Source of the DNA: Aurelia coerulea
Taxonomy: Eukaryota; Cnidaria; Scyphozoa; Semaeostomeae; Ulmaridae
NCBI GenBank assembly: GCA_039566865.1
Contig: CM076951.1
Coordinates: forward strand, 14,889,484-14,953,483
Length of the DNA: 64,000 nucleotides
Direction of reading: 5' to 3'
The translations under genes and the position numbers were made by a program. Numbering within the stretch: the first letter of the stretch is position 1; every line of letters starts with the position of its first letter. Under the pieces are notes generated by a model. That model ran no database searches and was not told the origin of the DNA. It saw only the letters and a program-made list of their open reading frames with translations. Shown piece after piece: positions 54,698 through 64,000 of this stretch.

Positions 54698-57600
54698 CAC
54701 TGCAAAAAATCATTTTCTTGCCTAGATAATTTTTCTTGATACAAGAATTTTCAAGAAAATAATTCTTAAATTCCAGTAGATATCTTATATCTAGAAAAAT
54801 TTTCTTGCAGGTTTGAAATCAGTTCTTAGCAAGAAATAATATCTTGATTCAAGAAAAAAATTCAGCCACAATTTTTTCTTATTCCAGTGACTTTTTGTTT
54901 GTATCAATATTAATAATAGCATTTTGTTGTTGAAAGTACAATGGCTATTTGTGGTATCAGTCAGATAATGCCCAAGACTCAACTTATTTTCTTGAAATAA
55001 GATAATATTTCCTGGTTGATCAAAAGATTACTTGAAGCGATATACAGCCTAATGAAACCTAAGAATAATACAGAAAGTTTAGCAAAAGGAATTTCCTTTT
55101 AAGCTTTGATCACTTTCTCACAAACAAGAAATATCTTACCCAAATCAAAGACAAATTACTGAAAGTGCCTTTACCATCGTGGGGAAAAAAGTGACTTGAC
55201 CATTTCCAATTTGATGCTATGTAAGAATTAATTGTCAGATAAAGTGTTGTGCAGAAATTTTCATGCAAGAAACTCTCGTTTTCGACAATGTTTGATCTAC
55301 TAAAGTCCCTACTTCTTACAATAAGAAATGTTTTACTCAAAACAAGAAAATATTACTTAAAATGATTCACGAAAGTAGGGATAAAAATCTGCCTAAACAT
55401 TTCGAAATTGTGGCTATGTAAGAAGTAATTGTCAGGGCATCTATAATACAGAGATTTTAATGTAAGAAAATCTTGTTCTAAAACATTTTTGATCCACTAA
55501 AGTCCATACAACTATTTCTTACAATAAGATATATTTTACTCAAAGCAAGAAATAATTACTTAGTATCATTTAGAAACGTCGGGATAAAAATATGCCGAAA
55601 CATTTCGAAATTGTGGCTAAGTAAGAAATAATTGTCAGGGCATCTATAATAAAGAGATTTTAATGTAAGAAAATCTTGTTCTAAAACATTTTTGATCCAC
55701 TAAAGTCCATACAACTATTTCTTACAATAAGATATATTTTACTCAAAGCAAGAAATAATTACTTAGAATCATTTAGAAACGTGGGGATAAAAATATGCCG
55801 AAACATTTCGAAATTGTTGCTAAGTAAGAAGTAATTGTCAGGGCATTTATAATAAAGAGATTTTAATGTAAGAAACTCTTGTTCTAAAACATTTTTGATC
55901 CACTGAAGTCCATACAACTATTTCTTTTCTTACAATGAGAAATATTTTACTCAAAGCAAGAAATAATTACTTAGCATCATTTAGAACCGTCGGGATAAAA
56001 ATATGCCGAAACATTTCGAAATTGTGGCTAAGTAAGAAATAATTGTCAAGGCATCTATAATAAAGAGATTTTAATGTAAGAAACTCTTTTTCTAAAACAT
56101 TTTTGATCCACTAAAGTCCATACAACTATTTCTTACAATAAGAAATATTTTACTCAAAGCAAGAAATAATTACTTGGAATCATTTAGAAAAGTGGGGATA
56201 AAAATCGAACTAAACATTTCGAAATTGTTGCTAAGTAAGAAGTAATTGTCAGGGCATCTATAATAAAGAGATTTTAATGTAAGAAAATCTTGTTCTAAAA
56301 CATTTTTGATCCACTAAAGTCCATACAACTATTTCTTACAATAAGAAATATTTTACTCAAAGCAAGAAATAATACTTAGAATCATTTAGAAACGTGGGGA
56401 TAAAAGTCTGCGGAAAAATTTCGAAATTGTTGCTAAGTAAGAAGTAATTTCAGGGCATTTATAATAAAGAGATTTTAATATAAGAAACTCTTGTTCTAAA
56501 ACATTTTTGATCCACTAAAGTCCATACAACAATTACAATGAGAAGTATTTTACTCAAAGCAAGAAATAATTACTTAGTATCATTTAGAACCGTCGAGATA
56601 AAAATATGCCGAAACATTTCGAAATTGTGGCTAAGTAAGAAATAATTGTCAGGGCATCTATAATAAAGAGATTTTAATGTAAGAAACTCTTTTTCTAAAA
56701 CATTTTTGATCCACTAAAGTCCATACAACTATTTCTTACAATGAGAAATATTTTACTCAAAGCAAGAAATAATTACTTAGTATCATTTAGAAACGTGGGG
56801 ATAAAAATATGCCGAAACATTTCGAAATTGTGGCTAAGTAAGAAATAATTGTCAGGGCATCTATAATAAAGAGATTTTAATGTAAGAAACTCTTTTTCTA
56901 AAACATTTTTGATCCACTAAAGTCCATACAACTATTTCTTACAATGAGAAATATTTTACTCAAAAGCAAGAAATAATTACTTGGAATCATTTAGAAAAGT
57001 GGGGATAAAAATCGAACTAAACATTTCGAAATTGTTGCTAAGTAAGAAGTAATTGTCAGGGCATCTATAATAAAGAGATTTTAATGTAAGAAACTCTTTT
57101 TCTAAAACATTTTTGATCCACTAAAGTCCATACAACTATTTCTTACAATGAGAAATATTTTACTCAAAAGCAAGAAATAATTACTTGGAATCATTTAGAA
57201 AAGTGGGGATAAAAATCGAACTAAACATTTCGAAATTGTGGCTAAGTAAGAAGTAATTGTCAGGGCATTTATAATAAAGAGATTTTAATGTAAGAAACTC
57301 ATGTTCTAAAACATTTTTGATCCACTGAAGTCCATACAACTATTTCTTTTCTTACAATGAGAAATATTTTACTCAAAGCAAGAAATAATTACTTAGCATC
57401 ATTTAGAACCGTCGGGATAAAAATATGCCGAAACATTTCGAAATTGTGGCTAAGTAAGAAATAATTGTCAGGGCATTTATAATAAAGAGATTTTAATGTA
57501 AGAAAATCTTGTTCTAAAACATTTTTGATCCACTAAAGTCCATACAACTATTTCTTACAATAAGAAATATTTTACTCAAAGCAAGAAATAATTACTTAGT

Positions 57601-59090
57601 ATAATTTAGAAACGTCGGGATAAAAATATGCCGAAACATTTCGAAATTGTGGCTAAGTAAGAAGTAATTGTCAGGGCATTTATAATAAAGAGATTTTAAT
57701 GTAAGAAACTCATGTTCTAAAACATTTTTGATCCACTAAAGTCCATACAACTATTTCTTACAATAAGAAATATTTTATTCAAAGCAAGAAATAATTACTT
57801 AGTATCATTTAGAAACGTCGGGATAAAAATATGCCGAAACATTTCGAAATTGTGGCTAAGTAAGAAATAATTGTCAAGGCATCTATAATAAAGAGATTTT
57901 AATGTAAGAAACTCTTTTTCTAAAACATTTTTGATCCACTAAAGTCCATACAACTATTTCTTACAATAAGAAATATTTTACTCAAAGCAAGAAATAATTA
58001 CTTGGAATCATTTAGAAAAGTGGGGATAAAAATCGAACTAAACATTTCGAAATTGTGGCTAAGTAAGAAATAATTGTCAGGGCATCTATAATAAAGAGAT
58101 TTTAATGTAAGAAACTCTTTTTCTAAAACATTTTTGATCCACTAAAGTCCATACAACTATTTCTTACAATGAGAAATATTTTACTCAAAGCAAGAAATAA
58201 TTACTTAGTATCATTTAGAACCGTCGAGATAAAGATATGCCGAAACATTTCGAAATTGTGGCTAAGTAAGAAATAATTGTCAGGGCATCTATAATAAAGA
58301 GATTTTAATGTAAGAAACTCTTTTTCTAAAACATTTTTGATCCACTAAAGTCCATACAACTATTTCTTACAATGAGAAATATTTTACTCAAAGCAAGAAA
58401 TAATTACTTAGTATCATTTAGAAACGTGGGGATAAAAATATGCCGAAACATTTCGAAATTGTGGCTAAGTAAGAAGTAATTGTCAGGGCATCTGATAATA
58501 AAGATATTTAATGTAAGAAAATCTTTTTCTAAAACATTTTTTATCCACTAAAGTCCATACAACTATTTCTTACAATAAGAATTATTTTACTCAAAGCAAG
58601 AAATAATTACTTGGAATCATTTAGAAAAGTGGGGATAAAAATCGAACTAAACATTTCGAAATCTTTTGCCGTTTGTGGCTAAGTAAGAAATAATTGTCAG
58701 GGCATCTATAATAAAGATATTTAATGTAAGAAAATCTTTTTCTAAAACATTTTTTATCCACTAAAGTCCATACAACTATTTCTTACAATAAGAATTATTT
58801 TACTCAAAGCAAGAAATAATTACTTAGAATCATTTAGAAAAGTGGGGATAAAAATCGAACTAAACATTTCGAAATTGTGGCTAAGTAAGAAGTAATTGCT
58901 AGAAAAATATGGCAGAGAAATTTGGATGATAGAACCTCTTGTTTTCAAACATTTTTGATCCACCAAAGTACATAAAAAGATGTTCTTACAAAAAGAAATG
59001 CTTTGCCCAAAATGAAGAAAATATTACTTGAAATGATTTGCAACTACTGTGCAAAGAAACGCCCCAGCATCTAAAAAATCAAGTTGAAGA
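54698..59090. repeat. Non-coding element with CACTGCAAAAAA end and satellite interior
   Basis: A sharp left edge CACTGCAAAAAATC opens into sequence full of TTTCTTG/CAAGAAA motifs, then into the 203-bp satellite. Similar CACTGCAAAAA starts are known for transposon-related repeats in other animals. I could not find the mirrored right end, so the right border near 59090 is approximate. Confidence 0.5.
55090..58990. repeat. 203-bp satellite, about 19 tandem copies
   Basis: The landmark GATCCACTAAAGTCC recurs at about 55491, 55694, 55898, 56105, 56308, 56509, 56708, 56911, 57115, 57319, 57528, 57730, 57933, 58136, 58339, 58543 and 58755, a spacing of 199-212 bp. Edge copies are degraded. Each unit contains a TTTCTTACAATAAGAAA near-palindrome and an ACATTTCGAAAT palindrome. 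No coding potential. Confidence 0.97.
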
Positions 59091-59142
59091 AACAATTTGC
59101 TAAATATTTTCTCCTAACATGGTCCCATGATTTGCTGTGAGC

Positions 59143-59293
59143 TGGACTTGCGCCAAGTCTCGCTCTTGATCAATAAATATAGGAGGGGGAATGCAGGGGG
59201 GAGTCTCGCTCTTCCCTTCCCATTTTAGTTCCCCCCTGTACTCATTTCCCCTCCCGTATTCATTGATCAAGAGCGAGACTTGGCGCAAGTCCA
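59143..59293. mobile_element. 151-bp MITE with 9-bp target duplication GCTGTGAGC
   Basis: TGGACTTGCGCCAAGTCTCG at the left is mirrored at the right; the flanking 9 bp GCTGTGAGC are identical (59134-59142, 59294-59302). The interior has GGAGGGGGAATG and its approximate inverse. A 9-bp duplication fits Mutator-like elements, though 8 bp (hAT) cannot be excluded. Confidence 0.9.
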
Positions 59294-59455
59294 GCTGTGA
59301 GCAGCAAAACAAATGAAGGCAAAAGTTAGTTCAAGCGTTTTAATAGAAGGTATAATGTGCAATGTCTGATTTACTTTCAAAATTCGTAACATGTACTAAT
59401 CTTCTAACCTCAAATGAGTATTTGAAACTGCTTCTTCGAAGAAGCAAAATTCCTT

Positions 59456-62400
59456 TCAATACTTTAAAGGGTTCTTATCCATTAAATGCTGCTGTACCAA
59501 GTCTACAATGTCATATTTAACAGGGACAAAGGTATCCCCAGCACAGTTTTTCTTCAGATGAAATACATTAAAGTCAACAAGACGTTCATAGGGGCACAAA
59601 CCAAGGCTTTGTGCATCATGTGTTTCTTCCACTTGATAGGCCTGGAATCTTTCAGCAAAACAGACTGTTTGCAAGGAGAGGTATTCAAGGTAAACAAAGT
59701 CACAGATTACCCATATATTCTCTATGATACCAAACAGAGGTAGTGATGATCTCTGGTCAACTTCAACTGCAATGATACCTGTTTTCTGAAATTTTGTTCC
59801 ATGAAACACGACCCAGCTTGCCTTGTACACAACTGACAGCTCTATGCCCGGAAGAAAGCCATGAACATCTAGTTTTGACCTCAACAGTTGTTTGATCACA
59901 CATGTTGCCTTCTTTAAAACTCCATATTTTCTATCTGTTGAAAAGAGTGGATGTGACGAGGCAGTTTCCTTCTCATCACCATAATTGCAGCATTCCATCA
60001 TTTGACATCTTTCAGCTAGCGATTTGGTTATGTTCTTGAAGTTCTGTTTTTGGGCAGTTCTCTTGAAATAGTTGTGGACTGACTCAAATCCAAAGCAAGA
60101 ATGGCGCACCATTGGTCCAAGTCTTTTAGTCATCTCAGGAATATGGATAAGGTAATGCTGTTTTGGTGTTATGTTTACAGTTGGGAAGAATCTTTTGAAA
60201 TCCCTGAGATGATCTGCTATCATATCCTTCAGTATGTTCATGGTCTCTATCTTGACAACTGGGGACAATATCACTTGAACAATTCTGATGAGGCTTGCGA
60301 GGAACTCAATGTACAAGCTGTCTTCACTGATGAGGCCACTGAGGAAAAATGGGAGAAGTCTCAAGAAGAGCCTCGCTTGTGCAGCATTATACTTGAGTTT
60401 GTACTTCTCATCTCCTTGAAAAACTGTTTCAGCAATTGGTCCAGGCTTATCAGCAACCTCTCCATAGCCATAGGAATGATTGGAGATTGCTGCATTTAGC
60501 TGCTGCAGCGTGAAGTCACCATTCTGTATATGGCTCTGCAGCATAAAGCGTGTTTCATATTGCACCACACCTTCTAGCAACGTATGCATGATGTCTTGTG
60601 GTAGCTGCGTGATTACATCAAATTTGTGAAGATCACACAAAATGCTCATATTCTTAATTCCATATGCGACTTTCAGGTCATTTTTCATTGCTTCTGTTGG
60701 GGCATGCTCAATTTCTTGGCAATTTCTTTTGTGTGACTCTTTTGATCGCATCAAAAAATCATCCTCCAGAAATTTTTCCTGCATAGGCTCAAAAGTGCAA
60801 TAGCAGTGTCTGCACTTCTGAAAAGAAAACCCAACACCAACTTTCAATCCTGCCCATTCATGTTGTCCCTCTGTATCCCCAGTGCAGCTTACAACTTTGC
60901 CATATATCTCCCTTTCTTTGCCATTCACCACAAATTTCCATCCTCTCTCAAGTTTCTTTATGTCATCTATCACAGGTTTAACAATTGGATCATAACCATA
61001 TTTCTTTACAAGCTTGGCATTAACGATTCCCAGAAGCCGTATGGCACAACGTTTTGAACGAAGTTTTGGGCTTAAGTTTCCAATGGAGTAATAAAACATG
61101 TCCAACTTGTGTTTGCCAGCATGACTGCTCAAAGGATTGCAGACTTCTACTCCATCATGGTAAATAATTATCTGCAAAGCATCTGGATGCGCTGTAAAAA
61201 AACTGTCGTTTTTAAAAAGGGAACCATCACAAATGTCATACAATACACCATTCTCAGCAAAGTTAGGATTCCTGCAAATAAAATTAGCAATCCTTTGGTT
61301 GGATAGGAGCTGCTGCAAGCTCTCAAGAAATGGCACATAGATGAAATTTTCTTCTTTTTCTAATAAAGTCATATTTCCTTGTTTCTTCCTTCTTACGATG
61401 ATGGATCCAAGAGTAACCTCCTTGTAATCAACATAGTTCAAATTCTTCTTTATGTAGGCCTTCTGCAAATGCTCTGTTCCAAGCCCTTCAACTGGATCTT
61501 TTGAGCTGGCAAATGCCTCATTGATGAATCCCTCAAACTCTTTGCTTAGGATGCTATTTGATGATATTTCCAATAATTTATCTTTCACAGAATGCAGAAC
61601 ATTTTGTATCAAACCAGATGTACTTTCCACAATGTTATCCATTGCAACCTGCAACGTTGGAGCAAAAAACCTAATGAAAAATTACCTCAGTTAGGGATCA
61701 GATCACCGTTTGTCATTGTCGTTTGTTCCCAGAGCACCATGGGAAGGAGCTTACATGACAACAACAATGACAACAACAACAAGAACAACAATAACAACAA
61801 ACCATTTTTTGCTCAAACTGGGACTGGACTTTCACATTAAAAAGTGTGAAATTTCAATTTTCAGTGTGAAAGTTCATGAGTCGTAGTTATAGCGTCCATC
61901 GGTCTATCAATAGCAATAACTGCGAACTTGTAATCAGTCTACCACCCGCTATTTGTGCTGTACCAGAGTGGTTTACCGCTTTATGAGTAATAATTGTACT
62001 CGAAATCAGGCTCCCAGTTACCTGATCGAGGGGTGTATCACTCTTCCGAAAAGGCGTACAAGATTTTTTTAAACAATGGGATTTTTAGGGATTTTTTATG
62101 GATTTTTCTTGAAAACAAAAGGATTTTTGTCAACGGTGTACGGGATTTTTTATAGTGATACGCCCCTCGTACCTGATGATAAAGCTTTTAGTTTTGCAAA
62201 AGCTTTCAACTTCTTAAACTAAAAAACACGCATCTATGTGTTGGTAACTCCAATGGTAGGGAGCTTCTGCCAGCTTCTGCAAGGGGGGGGGGCGGGCGAT
62301 TCAAGTCTCGATATAAACAGCAGATGAAATCACCTACCTGCGTAATTTTATTCCTTTCTTTGAGTTTCAAAATGAATAGTGCACCATTTCTTTGAGAATC

Positions 62401-62957
62401 AACACTGTCCTGCTGGATAGAGAGCAACATTAAGATTTAGATTTATGTGAGTGTTGAAAATGACATAATTGTTAAACATTTTTATATGACCCTGATCACA
62501 TCAAACCGTAAAGACAAGATATGAAAAGAAAGTTACTGCTCTTGTTACCAAGTAAACCCACAAAAAGACTGCACGTTTTATCTTATAAGAAATTAGTTTA
62601 TAAGACCCTTGTACCAGGATGGCGAAACATTTATTTGTTTGAGAAGTGCTAGAGACTTTTATAAGCCAAATATTCTTTAAAATTGTCTCTGGTAGGAATT
62701 TTTTTTCATAAAAAACCTACCATTCTCAACCCTGCATCATCAGCATTAACTGCAGCGTCCTGGTCATCGAACGCATCCTCGTCATCGCTTCCTTCTCCAA
62801 TGAATTCATTCTCTGCATTGACGAATGCTTCTTCGCGAATGCCCGTTGCCTGCTCAGTGTATACCATATCCTCCGCCTCCTCCTGTTCTAGCTGGTTCTC
62901 CCGGTTGTACTGAATTTGGTAATGGGAAGCTCCTTTATTGTTTACCAGAATCTCCTT
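59456..62957 (-). CDS. CACTA/EnSpm-like (TNP2-related) transposase gene, at least three exons
   Basis: Recognised exons on the minus strand: 62957-62721 (acidic, VNADDAGLRM end), 62409-62338 (LFILKLKERNKITQ), 61648-59456 (730 codons). Borders are canonical (TTTTTAG|, |GTAGGT; ATCCAGCAG|, |GTAGGT; CGTTGCAG|) and the three join in phase, about 833 residues without a stop. The long exon has YHDGVEVCNPL, KHKLDMFYYSIGNL, GDTEGQHEWAG, FQKCRHCYC, DIMHTLLEGVV and KQHYLIHIPE. I recognise these as the core of animal TNP2/EnSpm-type transposases, with candidate catalytic Asp in IIYHDGVEV and LPQDIMH. The true N-terminus is unsettled: an ATG at 63416-63414 (MAELNADEHEMP followed by a GTTAGT donor) could be the first exon. 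The intact spliced frame suggests either a young element or a domesticated copy; no CACTA ends were identified in the window. Confidence 0.65.
61757..61802. repeat. (AAC)n microsatellite
   Basis: Imperfect AAC/CAACAA run in the intron of the TNP2-like gene. Confidence 0.9.
62027..62169. mobile_element. 143-bp MITE with 8-bp target duplication TACCTGAT
   Basis: CGAGGGGTGTATCACT at the left and AGTGATACGCCCCTCG at the right are inverted repeats with one mismatch, flanked by TACCTGAT on both sides (62019-62026, 62170-62177). GGGATTTTT-like runs fill the middle. It lies within the intron 61649-62337 of the TNP2-like gene. The 8-bp duplication fits hAT. Confidence 0.9.
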
Positions 62958-62989
62958 CTAAAAACACGGCAGAAGAGGGACGGTGAGCG

Positions 62990-63330
62990 AATGTAATTAT
63001 AGAGCACATGCTTCGTCGCAAAACAATCCCGTTCCGCGCCCCGAGAGCTTGCATACTTTGTATAACTTTTTGTGGAAGTGCGAAAACATGTGCTGCATAA
63101 AATGAAACAATTTTGCGTCCTTCAGCAACAATTGTTGTTACCAACAAAACAACAAAAACTGACCAATCACGGAGACTTTTGCTGCATCTTTTGAATATCT
63201 GTGGCACAAACAATAGCGCTCCGCGCCCCGAAAGCGTGCATACTTTGTGTAACTTTTTGTGAAAGGTGCGAAAACATATCGACTAACCACAGAACCTTTT
63301 GCCGCATCTTTTGTATCAACAGCCAATCAA
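62990..63330. promoter_or_regulatory. Duplicated upstream block, probable promoter
   Basis: Bases about 63030-63200 and 63210-63330 are related copies (CCGCGCCCCGARAGC, TGCATACTTTGT, TAACTTTTTGTG, TTTTGCYGCATCTTTTG). The block lies between the TNP2-like exon at 62957 and a plus-strand exon candidate at 63420, so it could be a bidirectional promoter. That role is inferred from position only. Confidence 0.45.
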
Positions 63331-63419
63331 AAACCAGAAATGAAGCCCATGGGACAGCTTGGCGTGTAGGATGAACTAACAGGCATCTCGTGTTCATCAG
63401 CGTTCAGTTCAGCCATCCT

Positions 63420-63581
63420 TCCTCACGTTCTCGAGTTTCAAGCTGAGTCCGTTGTGCTTTTGAGTCAAGCCTTTCGAAGTCGTCAAGAGTAGAGTGTGTT
63501 ATCATCTTTTTCGAGAATATGTAAAGTTTATTGACAAAGATAGCTGCTGCTGACAAAGAGTGCTGTGAAGTTCTTCAAGGT
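63420..63581 (+). other. Possible first (non-coding) exon of a plus-strand gene
   Basis: A CG-containing, ATG-poor stretch ending in TCTTCAAG followed by GTACGTAAAT, a strong splice donor at 63582. No ORF continues in the window; any downstream exon would lie past 64000. Confidence 0.3.
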
Positions 63582-64000
63582 ACGTAAATATTATTTGTTC
63601 GCACTCGCTTGGGCAGAAATGGGGAGCAGCAGTTGGCGCCTGTTTAGGCCCATTATATTAGAAAATATCAAAAATAAAACCTTCCTCACAAATTTGTTTC
63701 GAAGAGATATTTAGGCCTCTTCTTGAAACTACAAAGAGTGATGATGAGTGGATATCAAGAATCGCGACTCTTAGACCCTGCTGCTTGTGTGTCCAGTTTC
63801 AGCATTTTGTCAAAATCTTCCCAAATCCCAAGAATAGGAATCTTAAAATTGTCTCCCTGAAGCTAACTTGGTACTTCCTTGGATAAATAGCAACATTTTC
63901 TGGTAAATAAACAATTGTAAATGCGGTGTATGCATCTGAATTTAAATCAATCTGACGATTGCTGAGATGCAGACCGATTTTTAGGAGTGGAAAAGTCAGG
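63582..64000. other. No gene seen
   Basis: AT-rich sequence, possibly intronic. Nothing recognised. Confidence 0.4.

Noticed and set aside
54697..59090. Possible CRISPR-like array from regular spacing
   Set aside because: Units are contiguous 203-bp satellite monomers without unique spacers, in a eukaryotic genome.

Overview
This is eukaryotic, almost certainly metazoan, nuclear DNA. It is AT-rich, has spliceosomal introns, and is dominated by transposons at every scale. The family mix (THAP-DDE_Tnp_4, Ty3/mag-like, hAT, Merlin, PIF/Harbinger, CACTA-like, tRNA-derived SINE, several LINE types, abundant TA-flanked MITEs) suggests an invertebrate such as an anthozoan cnidarian. That placement is a judgement from family content, not a proof. 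I recognise no ordinary single-copy host gene. The window is best read as a stack of mobile elements of different ages.

Layout. 1-14.6 kb: a hairpin repeat at the left edge, a broken THAP transposase (546-2073, minus), a TTAA-flanked non-autonomous element (3921-4799), a TA-flanked MITE carrying a second MITE (6270-6985), fold-back repeats, and a decayed PIN/FEN-like nuclease-family gene (about 9740-11263). 14.6-18.7 kb: an uninterrupted 1339-codon Ty3-type gag-pol ORF without a visible LTR pair. 18.8-37.8 kb: a four-level nest. A second Ty3-like gag/protease remnant is split by a PIF/Harbinger element (19262-37540, TSD TAA). That is split by a hAT element (19348-36823), whose transposase is split by a 14.15-kb Merlin-type element (20835-34984, 8-bp TSD AAGAAAAG). 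The Merlin element itself received later MITEs.

The most interesting object is the Merlin element. It has about 580-bp terminal inverted repeats, then oppositely oriented 69-bp minisatellite arrays, an intact IS1595/Merlin-type DDE transposase on the minus strand, and a two-exon plus-strand gene for a 425-residue protein that fuses an RFX-like winged helix to a protein kinase. I know of no described Merlin element with such cargo.

37.8-54.5 kb: a tRNA-derived SINE, LINE reverse-transcriptase fragments, and an apparently complete 7.65-kb hAT-like element (42014-49658, TSD TGCATGAG). Its two-exon, 1171-residue transposase looks intact, and the element split another gene. Next come an element with GGTGTTC minisatellites in its ends and an inserted mariner-type MITE, then broken RPA-like and PIF1 helicase genes. 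54.7-59.1 kb: about 19 copies of a 203-bp satellite. 59.4-63.4 kb: a spliced, open CACTA/TNP2-like transposase gene (minus) with a duplicated, possibly bidirectional promoter region upstream.

Almost all boundaries were read by eye from inverted repeats, target-site duplications and restored flanking frames. Protein family names come from recognising motifs, with no database search.
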